Below are positions 36,701-49,900 of a DNA stretch of 64,000 bases, piece after piece. This stretch comes from Hydractinia symbiolongicarpus. Taxonomy: Eukaryota; Cnidaria; Hydrozoa; Anthoathecata; Hydractiniidae. The notes beneath the pieces were generated by a model. That model had not been told where the DNA came from. It searched no databases and saw only the letters and a list, made by a program, of their open reading frames with translations. Position numbers and translations under genes: made by a program. The stretch's first letter is position 1; the number at the start of each line of letters is the position of its first letter. The DNA is taken from assembly GCF_029227915.1 (NCBI RefSeq), contig NC_079881.1:26265501-26329500 (forward strand). The letters run 5' to 3'.

Positions 36701-39700
36701 AAAATGAAAACATTTTTAAAAACTACAAGTCTCATGGGCTTTAGTGGTGAAATAATAATTTAAAAAATCGTTCTGAAAATGAGTTTACACCCTGGGTACT
36801 TTCTTTGCATACTTTTCACTATACGGCCGAGTCCGGGATTTACGTGAAATCGCAGGTTTTCGTTTGCCGGTTATTAAACTTCTTTTATTCAGCGTCTCAT
36901 CAAAAATGAAAACATTTTTGAAAACTACAAGTCTCATGCGTTTTAGTGGTGAAAAAAAATCTTAAAAAATCGTTCGGGAAATGAGTTTACTCCCTGGGTA
37001 CTTTCTTTGTATACATTCGACTACACGGGCCAAGCCCGGGATTTAGGGGAAATCGCTGGTTTTCGTTTGCCGGCGATTAAACCTCTTTCATTAAGCGTCT
37101 CATCAAAAATGAAAACATTTTTGAAAACTACAAGTCTCATGCGTTTTAGTGGTGAAAAAATAATTTAAAAAATCGTTCGGAAAATGAGTTTACTCCCTGG
37201 GTACTTTCTTTGTATACTTTTGACTATACGGGCCGAGTCCGGGATTTACGGGAAATCGCGGGTTTTCGTTTGCCGGCAATTAAACTTCTTTTATTCAGCG
37301 CCCCTTTAAAAATGAAAACATTTTTGAAAACTACAAGTCTCATGCGTTTTAGTGGTGAAAAAATAATTTAAAAAATCGTTCGGGAAATGAGTTTACTCCC
37401 TGGGTACTTTCTTTGTATACTTTTGACTATACGGGCCGAGTCCGGGATTTACGGGAAGTCGCGGGTTTTCGTTTGCCTGCGATTAAACTTCTTTTATTCA
37501 GCGTCTCATCAAAAATGAAAACATTTTTAAAAACTACAAGTCCCATGGGCTTTAGTGGTGAAATAATAATTTAAAAAATCGTTCTGGAAATGAGTTTACA
37601 CCCTGGGTACTTTCTTTGCATACTTTTCACTATACGGCCGAGTCCGGGATTTACGTGAAATCGCAGGTTTTCGTTTGCCGGCGATTAAACTTCTTTTATT
37701 CAGCGTCTCATCAAAAATGAAAACATTTTTGAAAACTACAAGTCTCATGCGTTTTAGTGGTGAAAAAATAATTTAAAAAATCGTTCGGAAAATGAGTTTA
37801 CTCCCTGGGTACTTTCTTTGTATACTTTTGACTATACGGGCCGAGTCCGGGATTTACGGGAAATCGCGGGTTTTCGTTTGCCGGCGATTAAACTTCTTTT
37901 ATTCAGCGTCCCATTAAAAATGAAAACATTTTTGGAAACTACAAGTCTCATGCGTTTTAGTGGTGAAAAAATAATATAAATAATCGTTCGGGAAATGAGT
38001 TTACTCCCTGGGTACTTTTTTTGAATACTTTTGACTATATGGGCCAAGCCCGGGATTTACGGGAAATGGCGGGTTTACGTTTGCCGGCGATTAAACTTCT
38101 TTTATTCAGTGTTTCATCAAAAATGAAAATATTTTTGAAAACTACAAGTCTCATGCGTTTTAGTGGTGAAAAGATAATTTAAAAAACCGTTTTGGAAATG
38201 AGTTTACTCACAGGGTACTTTCTTTGTATACATTCGACTATACGGGCCAAGCCCGAGATATACGGGAAATCGCGGGTTTTCGTTTGCCGGCGATTAAACC
38301 ACTTTCATTAAGCGTCTCATCAAAAATGTAAACATTTCTAAAAACTACAAGTCTCATGCGTTTTAGTGGTCAAAAAGTAATTTAAAAAATCGTTCGGGAA
38401 ATGAGTTTACTCCCTGGGTACTTTCTTTGTACACTTTTGACTATACGGGCCGAGTCCGGGATTTACGGGAAGTCGCGGGTTTTCGTTTGCCTGCGATTAA
38501 ACTTCTTTTATTCAGCGTCTCATCAAAAATGAAAACATTTTTAAAAACTACAAGTCTCATGGGCTTTAGTGGTGAAATAATAATTTAAAAAATCGTTCTG
38601 GAAATGAGTTTACACCCTGGGTACTTTCTTTGTATACTTTTCACTATACGGCCGAGTCCGGGATTTACGTGAAATCGCAGGTTTTCGTTTGCCGGCGATT
38701 AAACTTCTTTTATTCAGCGTCTCATCAGAAATGAAAACATTTTTGAAAACTACAAGTCTCATGCGTTTTAGTGGTGAAAAAATAATATAAATAATCGTTC
38801 GGGAAATGAGTTTACTCCCTGGGTACTTTCTTTGAATACTTTTGACTATATGGGCCAAGCCCGGGATTTACGGGAAATGGCGGGTTTACGTTTGCCGGCG
38901 ATTAAACTTCTTTTATTCAGTGTTTCGTCAAAAATGAAAATATTTTTGAAAACTACAAGTCTCATGCGTTTTAGTGGTGAAAAGATAATTTAAAAAATCG
39001 TTTTGGAAATGAGTTTACTCACAGGGTACTTTCTTTGTATACATTCGACTATACGGGCCAAGCCGGAGATATACGGAAAATCGCGGGTTTTAGTTTACCG
39101 GCGATTAAACCACTTTCATTAAGCGTCTCATTAAAAATGAAAACATTTCTGAAAACTACAAGTCTCATGCGTTTTAGTGGTGAAAAAATAATTTAAAAAA
39201 TCGTTCGGGAAATGAGTTTACTCTCTGGGTACTTTCTTTGTATACTTTTGACTATACGGGCCGAGTCCGGGATTTACGGGAAGTCGCGGGTTTTCGTTTG
39301 CCTGCGATTAAACTTCTTTTATTCAGCGTCTCATCAAAAATGAAAACATTTTTAAAAACTACAAGTCTCATGGGCTTTAGTGGTGAAATAATAATTTAAA
39401 AAATCGTTCTGGAAATGAGTTTACACCCTGGGTACTTTCTTTGTATACTTTTCACTATACGGCCGAGTCCGGGATTTACGTGAAATCGCAGGTTTTCGTT
39501 TGCCGGCGATTAAACTTCTTTTATTCAGCGTCTCATCAGAAATGAAAACATTTTTGAAAACTACAAGTCTCATGCGTTTTAGTGGTGAAAAAATAATATA
39601 AATAATCGTTCGGGAAATGAGTTTACTCCCTGGGTACTTTCTTTGAATACTTTTGACTATATGGGCCAAGCCCGGGATTTACGGGAAATGGCGGGTTTAC

Positions 39701-40433
39701 GTTTGCCGGCGATTAAACTTCTTTTATTCAGTGTTTCGTCAAAAATGAAAATATTTTTGAAAACTACAAGTCTCATGCGTTTTAGTGGTGAAAAGATAAT
39801 TTAAAAAATCGTTTTGGAAATGAGTTTACTCACAGGGTACTTTCTTTGTATACATTCGACTATACGGGCCAAGCCGGAGATATACGGAAAATCGCGGGTT
39901 TTAGTTTACCGGCGATTAAACCACTTTCATTAAGCGTCTCATTAAAAATGAAAACATTTCTGAAAACTACAAGTCTCATGCGTTTTAGTGGTGAAAAAAT
40001 AATTTAAAAAATCGTTCGGGAAATGAGTTTACTCTCTGGGTACTTTCTTTGTATACTTTTGACTATACGGGCCGAGTCCGGGATTTACGGGACGTCGCGG
40101 GTTTTCGTTTGCCTGCGATTAAACTTCTTTTATTCAGCGTCTCATCAAAAATGAAAACATTTTTAAAAACTACAAGTCTCATGGGCTTTAGTGGTGAAAT
40201 AATAATTTAAAAAATCGTTCTGGAAATGAGTTTACACCCTGGATACTTTCTTTGTATACTTTTCACTATACGGGCCGAGTCCGGAATTTACGTGAAATCG
40301 CAGGTTTTCGTTTGCCGGGGATTATACTTCTTTTATTCAGCGTCTCATCAAAAATGAAAACAATTTTGAAAACTACAAGTCTCATGCGTTTTAGTGGTAA
40401 AAAAATAATTTAAAAAATCGTTCGGGAAATGAG
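33740..40433 (+). repeat. Large higher-order repeat, copy A (6694 bp, about 33 monomers)
   Basis: Aligns with 40434-46724. The offset is 6694 bp at 33761, 34384 and 34790, becomes 6898 at 35601 and 36007, 7101 at 37832 and 38610, and 6290 at 40241. The steps show that copy A lacks one monomer near 35.5 kb and one near 37.75 kb relative to copy B, carries one single-base deletion (CAGGTTACC near 35030), and has an extra 811-bp tetramer at 38.4-40.1 kb. Shared private changes such as CAGCGCCCCTTTAAAAATG (37.3 and 44.2 kb) and AAGCGGTTCAT (35.27 and 41.96 kb) confirm common origin. Confidence 0.88.
38436..40057 (+). repeat. 811-bp tetramer duplication private to copy A
   Basis: AGCCGGAGAT occurs at 39061 and 39872, and CTCTCTGGG at 39221 and 40032, both 811 bp apart. 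Copy B has a single equivalent (about 45.5-46.3 kb) that reads AAGCCCGAGAT. The change to AAGCCGGAG therefore preceded the duplication in copy A, and the duplication followed the split of copies A and B. Confidence 0.85.
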
Positions 40434-43400
40434 TTTACTCCCTGGGTACTTTCTTTGTATACTTTTGACTATACGGGCCGAGTCCGGGATTTACGGGAAA
40501 TGGCAGGTTTACTTTTGCCGGCGATTAAACTTCTTTTATTCAGTGTTTCATCAAAAATGAAAATATTTTTGAAAACTACAAGTCTCATGCGTTTTAGTGG
40601 TGAAAAAATAATACAAAAAATCGTTCGGGAAATGAGTTTACTCCCTGGGTACTTTCTTTGAATACTCTTGACTATATGGGCCAAGCGCGGGATTTACGGG
40701 AAATGGCAGGTTTACCTTTGCCGGCGATTAAACTTCTTTCATTCAGTGTTTCATCAAAAATGAAAATATTTTTGAAAACTACAAGTCTCATGCGTTTTAG
40801 TGGTGAAAAGATAATTTAAAAAATCGTTCAGGAAATGAGTTTACTCCCTAGGTACTTTCTTTGTATACTTTTGACTATACGGGCCGAGTCCGGGATTTAC
40901 GGGAAGTCGCGGGTTTTCGTTTGCCTGCGGTTAAACTTCTTTTATTCAGCGTCTCATCAAAAATGAAAACATTTTTAAAAACTACAAGTCTCATGGGCTT
41001 TAGTGGTGAAATAATAATTTAAAAAATCCTTCTGGAAATGAGTTTACACCCTGGGTACTTTCTTTGTATACTTTTCACTATACGGGCCGAGTCCGGGATT
41101 TACGTAAAATCGCAGGTTTTCGTTTGCCGGCGATTAAACTTCTTTTATTCAGCGTCTCATCAAAAATGAAAACATTTTTGAAAACTACAAGTCTCATGCG
41201 TTTTAGTGGTGAAAAAATAATTTGAAAAATCGTTCGGGAAATGAGTTTACTCCCTGGGTACTTTCTTTGAATGCATTCGACTACACGGGCCAAGCCCGGG
41301 ATTAAGGGGAAATCGCTGGTTTTCGTTTGCCGGCGATTAAACCTCTTTCATTAAGCGTCTCATCTAAAATAAAAACATTTTTGAAAACTACAAGTCTCAT
41401 GCGTTTTAGTGGTGAAAAAATAATTTAAAAAATCGTTCGGAAAATGAGTTTACTCCCTGGGTACTTTCTTTGTTAACTTTTGACTATACGGGCCGAGTCC
41501 GGGATTTGCGGGAAATCGCGGGTTTTCGTTTGCCGGCGATTAAACTTCTTTTATTCAGCGTCCCATTAAAAATGAAAACATTTTTGAAAACTACAAGTCT
41601 CATGCGTTTTAGTGGTGAAAAAATAATATAAAAAATCGTTCGGGAAATGAGTTTACTCCCTGGGTACTTTCTATGAATACTTTTGACTATATGGGCCAAG
41701 CGCGGGATTTACGGGAAATGGCAGGTTTACCTTTGCCGGCGATTAAACTTCTTTTATTCAGTGTTTCATCAAAAATGAAAATATTTTTGAAAACTACAAG
41801 TCTCATGCGTTTTAGTGGTGAAAAGATAATTTAAAAAATCGTTTTGGAAATGAGTTTACTCACAGGGTACTTTCTTTGTATACATTCGACTATACGGGCC
41901 AAGCCCGAGATATACGGGAAATCGCGGGTTTTCGTTTGCCGGCGATTAAACCACTTTCATTAAGCGGTTCATCAAAAATGAAAACATTTCTGAAAACTAC
42001 AAGTCTCATGCGTTTTAGTGGTGAAATAATAATTTAAAAAATCCTTCTGGAAATGAGTTTACACCCTGGGTACTTTCTTTGTATGCTTTTCACTATACGG
42101 GCCGAGTCCGGGATTTACGTGAAATCGCAGGTTTTCGTTTGCCGGCGATTAAACTTCTTTTATTCAGCGTCTCATCAAAAATGAAAACATTTTTGAAAAC
42201 TACAAGTCTCATGCGTTTTAGTGGTGAAAAAATAATTTAAAAAATCGTTCGGGAAATGTGTTTACTCCCTGGGTACTTTTTTTGAATACATTCGACTGCA
42301 CGAGCCAAGCCCGGGATTAAGGGGAAATCGCTGGTTTTCGTTTGCCGACGATTAAACCTCTTTCATTAAGCGTCTCATCTAAAATGAAAACATTTTTGAA
42401 AACTACAAGTCTCATGCGTTTTAGTGGTGAAAAAATAATTTAAAAAATCGTTCGGAAAATGAGTTTACTCCCTGGGTACTTTCTTTGTATACTTTTGACT
42501 ATACGGGCCGAGTCTGGGATTTACGGGAAATCGCGGGTTTTCGTTTACCGGCGATTAAACTTCTTTTATTCAGCGTCCCATTAAAAATGAAAACACTTTT
42601 GAAAACTACAAGTCTCATGCGTTTTAGTGGTGAAAAAATAATATAAAAAATCGTTCGGGAAATGAGTTTACTCCCTGGGTACTTTCTTTGAATACTCTTG
42701 ACTATATGGGCCAAGCGCGGGATTTACGGGAAATGGCAGGTTTAGCTTTGCCGGCAATTAAACTTTTTTTATTCAGTGTTTCATCAAAAATGAAAATATT
42801 TTTGAAAACTACAAGTCTCATGCGTTTTAGTGGTGAAAAGATAATTTAAAAAATCGTTTTGGAAATGAGTTTACTCACAGGGTACTTTCTTTGTATACAT
42901 TCGACTATACGGGCCAAGCTCGAGATATACGGGAAATCGCGGGTTTTCGTTTGCCGGCGATTAAACCACTTTCATTAAGCGTCTCATCAAAAATGAAAAC
43001 ATTTCTGAAAACTACAAGTCTCATGCGTTTTAGTGGTGAAAAAATAATATAAAAAATCGTTCGGGAAATGAGTTTACTCCCTGGGTACTTTCTTTGAATA
43101 CTCTTGACTATATGGGCCAAGCGCGGGATTTACGGAAAATGGCAGGTTTACATTTGCCGGCGATTAAACTTCTTTTATTCAGTGTTTCATCAAAAATGAA
43201 AATATTTTTGAAAACTACAAGTCTCATGCGTTTTAGTGGTGAAAAGATAATTTAAAAAATCGTTTTGGAAATGAGTTTACTCACAGGGTACTTTCTTTGT
43301 ATACATTCGACTATACGGGCCAAGCCCGAGATATACGGGAAATCGCGGGTTTTCGTTTGCCGGCGATTAAACCACTTTCATTAAGCGTCTCATCAAAAAT

Positions 43401-46400
43401 GAAAACATTTCTGAAAACTACAAGTCTCATGCGTTTTAGTGGTGAAAAAATAATTTAAAAAATCGTTCGGGAAATGAGTTTACTCCCTGGGTACTTTCTT
43501 TGTATACTTTTGACTATACGGGCCGAGTCCGGGATTTACGGGAAGTCGCGGGTTTTCGTTTGCCTGCGATTAAACTTCTTTTATTCAGCGTCTCATCAAA
43601 AATGAAAACATTTTTAAAAACTACAAGTCTCATGGGCTTTAGTGGTGAAATAATAATTTAAAAAATCGTTCTGAAAATGAGTTTACACCCTGGGTACTTT
43701 CTTTGCATACTTTTCACTATACGGCCGAGTCCGGGATTTACGTGAAATCGCAGGTTTTCGTTTGCCGGTGATTAAACTTCTTTTATTCAGCGTTTCATCA
43801 AAAATGAAAACATTTTTGAAAACCACAAGTCTCATGCGTTTTAGTGGTGAAAAAAAATCTTAAAAAATTGTTCGGGAAATGAGTTTACTCCCTGGGTACT
43901 TTCTTTGTATACATTCAACTACACGGGCCAAGCCCGGGATTTAGGGGAAATCGCTGGTTTTCGTTTGCCGGCGATTAAACCTCTTTCATTAAGCGTCTCA
44001 TCAAAAATGAAAACATTTTTGAAAACTACAAGTCTCATGCGTTTTAGTGGTGAAAAAATAATTTAAAAAATCGTTCGGAAAATGAGTTTACTCCCTGGGT
44101 ACTTTCTTTGTATACTTTTGACTATACGGGCCGAGTCCGGGATTTACGGGAAATCGCGGGTTTTCGTTTGCCGGCAATTAAACTTCTTTTATTCAGCGCC
44201 CCTTTAAAAATGAAAACATTTTTGAAAACTACAAGTCTCATGCGTTTTAGTGGTGAAAAAATAATTTAAAAAATCGTTCGGGAAATGAGTTTACTCCCTG
44301 GGTACTTTTTTTGTATACTTTTGACTATACGGGCCGAGTCCGGGATTTACGGGAAGTCGCGGGTTTTCGTTTGCCTGCGATTAAACTTCTTTTATTCAGC
44401 GTCTCATCAAAAATGAAAACATTTTTAAAAACTACAAGTCTCATGGGCTTTAGTGGTGAAATAATAATTTAAAAAATCGTTCTGGAAATGAGTTTACACC
44501 CTGGGTACTTTCTTTGCATACTTTTCACTATACGGCCGAGTCCGGGATTTACGTGAAATCGCAGGTTTTCGTTTGCCGGCGATTAAACTTCTTTTATTCA
44601 GCGTCTCATCAAAAATGAAAACATTTTTGAAAACTACAAGTCTCATGCGTTTTAGTGGTAAAAAAAAATCTTAAAAAATCGTTCGGGAAATGAGTTTACT
44701 CCCTGGGTACTTTCTTTGTATACATTCGACTACACAGGCCAAGCCCGGGATTTAGGGGAAATCGCTGGTTTTCGTTTGCCGGCGATTAAACCTCTTTCAT
44801 TAAGCGTCTCATCAAAAATGAAAACATTTTTGAAAACTACAAGTCTCATGCGTTTTAGTGGTGAAAAAATAATTTAAAAAATCGTTCGGAAAATGAGTTT
44901 ACTCCCTGGGTACTTTCTTTGTATACTTTTGACTATACGGGCCGAGTCCGGGATTTACGGGAAATCGCGGGTTTTCGTTTACCGGCGATTAAACTTCTTT
45001 TATTCAGCGTCCCATTAAAAATGAAAACATTTTTGAAAACTACAAGTCTCATGCGTTTTAGTGGTGAAAAAATAATATAAATAATCGTTCGGGAAATGAG
45101 TTTACTCCCTGGGTACTTTTTTTGAATACTTTTGACTATATGGGCCAAGCCCGGGATTTACGGGAAATGGCGGGTTTACGTTTGCCGGTGATTAAACTTC
45201 TATTATTCAGTGTTTCATCAAAAATGAAAATATTTTTGAAAACTACAAGTCTCATGCGTTTTAGTGGTGAAAAGATAATTTAAAAAACCGTTTTGGAAAT
45301 GAGTTTACTCACAGGGTACTTTCTTTGTATACATTCGACTATACGGGCCAAGCCCGAGATATACGGGAAATCGCGGGTTTTCGTTTGCTGGCGATTAAAC
45401 CACTTTCATTAAGCGTCTCATCAAAAATGAAAACATTTCTAAAAACTACAAGTCTCATGCGTTTTAGTGGTCAAAAAATAATTTAAAAAATCGTTCGGGA
45501 AATGAGTTTACTCCCTGGGTACTTTCTTTGTACACTTTTGACTATACGGACCGAGTCCGGGATTTACGGGAAGTCGCGGGTTTTCGTTTGCCTGCGATTA
45601 AACTTCTTTTATTCAGCGTCTCATCAAAAATGAAAACATTTTTAAAAACTACAAGTCTCATGGGCTTTAGTGGTGAAATAATAATTTAAAAAATCGTTCT
45701 GGAAATGAGTTTACACCCTGGGTACTTTCTTTGTATACTTTTCACTATACGGCCGAGTCCGGGATTTACGTGAAATCGCAGGTTTTCGTTTGCCGGCGAT
45801 TAAACTTCTTTTATTCAGCGTCTCATCAGAAATGAAAACATTTTTGAAAACTACAAGTCTCATGCGTTTTAGTGGTGAAAAAATAATATAAATAATCGTT
45901 CGGGAAATGAGTTTACTCCCTGGGTACTTTCTTTGAATACTTTTGACTATATGGGCCAAGCCCGGGATTTACGGGAAATGGCGGGTTTACGTTTGCCGGC
46001 GATTAAACTTCTTTTATTCAGTGTTTCATCAAAAATGAAAATATTTTTGAAAACTACAAGTCTCATGCGTTTTAGTGGTGAAAAGATAATTTAAAAAATC
46101 GTTTTGGAAATGAGTTTACTCACAGGGTACTTTCTTTGTATACATTCGACTATACGGGCCAAGCCCGAGATATACGGAAAATCGCGGGTTTTAGTTTACC
46201 GGCGATTAAACCACTTTCATTAAGCGTCTCATTAAAAATGAAAACATTTCTGAAAACTACAAGTCTCATGCGTTTTAGTGGTGAAAAAATAATTTAAAAA
46301 ATCGTTCGGGAAATGAGTTTACTCTCTGGGTACTTTCTTTGTATACTTTTGACTATACGGGCCGAGTCCGGGATTTACGGGACGTCGCGGGTTTTCGTTT

Positions 46401-46724
46401 GCCTGCGATTAAACTTCTTTTATTCAGCGTCTCATCAAAAATGAAAACATTTTTAAAAACTACAAGTCTCATGGGCTTTAGTGGTGAATTAATAATTTAA
46501 AAAATCGTTCTGGAAATGAGTTTACACCCTGGATACTTTCTTTGTATACTTTTCACTATACGGGCCGAGTCCGGGATTTACGTGAAATCGCAGGTTTTCG
46601 TTTCCCGGGGATTAAACTTCTTTTATTCAGCGTCTCATCAAAAATGAAAACAATTTTGAAAACTACAAGTCTCATGCGTTTTAGTGGTAAAAAAATAATT
46701 TAAAAAATCGTTCGGGAAATGAGT
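40434..46724 (+). repeat. Large higher-order repeat, copy B (about 6291 bp)
   Basis: Begins at the point equivalent to 33740 and ends at the equivalent of 40433, where CTCCATGGG replaces CTCCCTGGG. It keeps two monomers missing from copy A: one at about 42.25-42.45 kb (TTTTTTTGAATACATTCGACTGCACGAGCC) and one at about 44.65-44.85 kb (the AAAAAAATCTTAAAAAATCG class). Monomers of the same types occupy the same neighbourhood at 20.3, 22.2, 24.0 and 26.2 kb, so copy B shows the older order. Confidence 0.87.
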
Positions 46725-49186
46725 TTACTCCATGGGTACTTTCTTTGAATACTTTTGACTATACGGGCCAAGCCCGGGATTTACGGGAAATGGCGGGTTT
46801 ACGTTTGCCTGCGATTAAACTTCTTTTATTCAGCGTCTCATCAAAAATGAAAACATTTTTAAAAACTACAAGTCTCATGCGCTTTAGTGGTGAAAAGATA
46901 ATTTAAAAAATCGTTTTGGAAATGAGTTTACTCACAGGGTACTTTCTTTGTATACATTCGACTATACGGGCCAAGCCTGAGATATACGGGAAATCGCGGA
47001 TTTTCGTTTGCCGGCGATTAAACCACTTTCATTAAGCGTCTCATCAAAAATGAAAACATTTCTGAAAACTACAAGTCTCATGCGTTTTAGTGGGGAAAAA
47101 GTAATTTAAAAAATCGTTCGGGAAATGAGTTTACTCCTTGGGTACTTTCTTTGTATACATTCGACTATACGGGCCAAGCCCGGGATTTACGGGAAATCGC
47201 GGGATTTCGTTTGCCGGCGATTAAACCTCTTTCATTAAGCGTCTCATCAAAAATGAAAGCATTTTTGAAAACTACAAGTCTCATGCGTTTTAGTGGTGAA
47301 AAAATAAATTAAAAAATCGTTCGGGAAATGAGTTTACTCCCTGGGTACTTTCTTTGTATACTTTTGACTATACGGGCCGAGTCCGGGATTTACGGGAAGT
47401 CGCGGGTTTTCGTTTGCCTGCGATTAAACTTCTTTTATTCAGCGTCTCATCAAAAATGAAAACATTTTTAAAAACTACAAGTCTCATGGGCTTTAGTGGT
47501 GAAATAATAATTTAAAAAATCGTTCTGGAAATGAGTTTACACCCTGGGTACTTTCTTTGTATACTTTTCACTATACGGCCGAGTCCGGGATTTACGTGAA
47601 ATCGCAGGTTTTCGTTTGCCGGCGATTAAACTTCTTTTATTCAGCGTCTCATCAGAAATGAAAACATTTTTGAAAACTACAAGTCTCATGCGTTTTAGTG
47701 GTGAAAAAATAATATAAACAATCGTTCGGGAAATGAGTTTACTTCCTGGGTACTTTCTTTGAATACTTTTGACTATATGGGCCAAGCCCGGGATTTACGG
47801 GAAATGGCGGGTTTACGTTTGCCGGCGATTAAACTTCTTTTATTCAGTGTTTCATCAAAAATGAAAATATTTTTGAAAACTACAAGTCTCATGCGTTTTA
47901 GTGGTGAAAAGATAATTTAAAAAATCGTTTTGGAAATGAGTTTACTCACAGGGTACTTTCTTTGTATACATTCGACTATACGGGCCAAGCCCGAGATATA
48001 CGGAAAATCGCGGGTTTTAGTTTACCGGCGATTAAACCACTTTCATTAAGCGTCTCATTAAAAATGAAAACATTTCTGAAAACTACAAGTCTCATGCGTT
48101 TTAGTGGTGAAAAAATAATTTAAAAAATCGTTCGGGAAATGAGTTTACTCTCTGGGTACTTTCTTTGTATACTTTTGACTATACGGGCCGAGTCCGGGAT
48201 TTACGGGACGTCGCGGGTTTTCGTTTGCCTGCGATTAAACTTCTTTTATTCAGCGTCTCATCAAAAATGAAAACATTTTTAAAAACTACAAGTCTCATGG
48301 GCTTTAGTGGTGAAATAATAATTTAAAAAATCGTTCTGGAAATGAGTTTACACCCTGGATACTTTCTTTGTATACTTTTCACTATACGGGCCGAGTCCGG
48401 GATTTACGTGAAATCGCAGGTTTTCGTTTGCCGGGGATTAAACTTCTTTTATTCAGCGTCTCATCAAAAATGAAAACAATTTTGAAAACTACAAGTCTCA
48501 TGCGTTTTAGTGGTAAAAAAATAATTTAAAAAATCGTTCGGGAAATGAGTTTACTCCATGGGTACTTTCTTTGAATACTTTTGACTATACGGGCCAAGCC
48601 CGGGATTTACGGGAAATGGCGGGTTTACGTTTGCCGGCGATTAAACTTCTTTTATTCAGTGTTTCATCAAAGATGAAAATATTTTTGAAAACTACAAGTC
48701 TCATGCGCTTTAGTGGTGAAAAGATAATTTAAAAAATCGTTTTGGAAATGAGTTTACTCACAGGGTACTTTCTTTGTATACATTCGACTATACGGGCCAA
48801 GCCTGAGATATACGGGAAATCGCGGATTTTCGTTTGCCGGCGATTAAACCACTTTTATTAAGCGTCTCATCAAAAATGAAAACATTTCTGAAAACTACAA
48901 GTCTCATGCGTTTTAGTGGTGAAAAAGTAATTTAAAAAATCGTTCGGGAATTGAGTTTACTCCTTGGGTACTTTCTTTGTATACATTCGACTATACGGGC
49001 CAAGCCCGGGATTTACGGGAAATCGCGGGATTTCGTTTGCCGGCGATTAAACCTCTTTCATTAAGCGTCTCATCAAAAATGAAAGCATTTTTGAAAACTA
49101 CAAGTCTCATGCGTTTTAGTGGTGAAAAAATAAATTAAAAAATCGTTCGGGAAATGAGTTTACTCCCTGGGTACTTTCTTTGTATA
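45535..49186 (+). repeat. Second 1826-bp 9-monomer tandem pair
   Basis: CTGGATACTTTC occurs at 46529 and 48355, and the antisense open stretches at 45711 and 47537 are also 1826 bp apart. Shared private marks include GGGACGTCGCGGG, AAACAATTTTG, TTAGTGGTAAAAAAATAAT, CTCCATGGG, ATGCGCTTTAG, GCGGATTTTCG, ATGAAAGCATTTTTG and AATAAATTAAAAAATCG. Approximate copies are 45535-47360 and 47361-49186. The first overlaps the end of the large HOR copy B, so this amplification came later. It shares its length but not its sequence with the 30-kb 9-mer. Confidence 0.84.
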
Positions 49187-49900
49187 CTTTTCACTATACG
49201 GGCCGACTCCGGGATTTACGTGAAATCGCAGGTTTTCGTTTGCCGGCGATTAAACTTCTTTTATTCAGCGTCTCATCAAAAATGAAAACAATTTTAAAAA
49301 CTACAAGTCTCATGCGTTTTAGTGGTAAAAAAATAATTTAAAAAATCGTTCGGGAAATGAGTTTACTCCATGGGTACTTTATTTGAATACTTTTGACTAT
49401 ACGGGCCAAGCCCGGGATTTACGGGAAATCGCGGGATTTCGTTTGCCGGCGATTAAACCTCTTTCATTAAGCGTCTCATCAAAAATGAAAGCATTTTTGA
49501 AAACTACAAGTCTCATGCGTTTTAGTGGTGAAAAAATAAATTAAAAAATCGTTCGGGAAATGAGTTTACTCCCTGGGTACTTTCTTTGTATACTTTTCAC
49601 TATACGGGCCGAGTCCGGGATTTACGTGAAATCGCAGGTTTTCGTTTGCCGGCGATTAAACTTCTTTTATTCAGCGTCTCATCAAAAATGAAAACAATTT
49701 TAAAAACTACAAGTCTCATGCGTTTTAGTGGTAAAAAAATAATTTAAAAAATCGTTCGGGAAATGAGTTTACTCCATGGGTACTTTCTTTGAATACTTTT
49801 GACTATACGGGCCAAGCCCGGGATTTACGGGAAATGGCAGGGTTTACGTTTGCCGGCGATTAAACTTCTTTTATTCAGTGTTTCGTCAAAAATGAAAATA
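49081..49900 (+). repeat. 406-bp dimer tandem duplication
   Basis: GAAAGCATTT begins at 49081 and 49487, exactly two monomers apart, and the following AATAAATTAAAAAATCG, CTTTTCAC, AAACAATTTTAAAAAC and TTAGTGGTAAAAAAATAAT variants are repeated in order. Small differences (GGCCGACTCC versus GGCCGAGTCC; TTTATTTGAATAC versus TTTCTTTGAATAC) show limited divergence since duplication. Confidence 0.84.
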
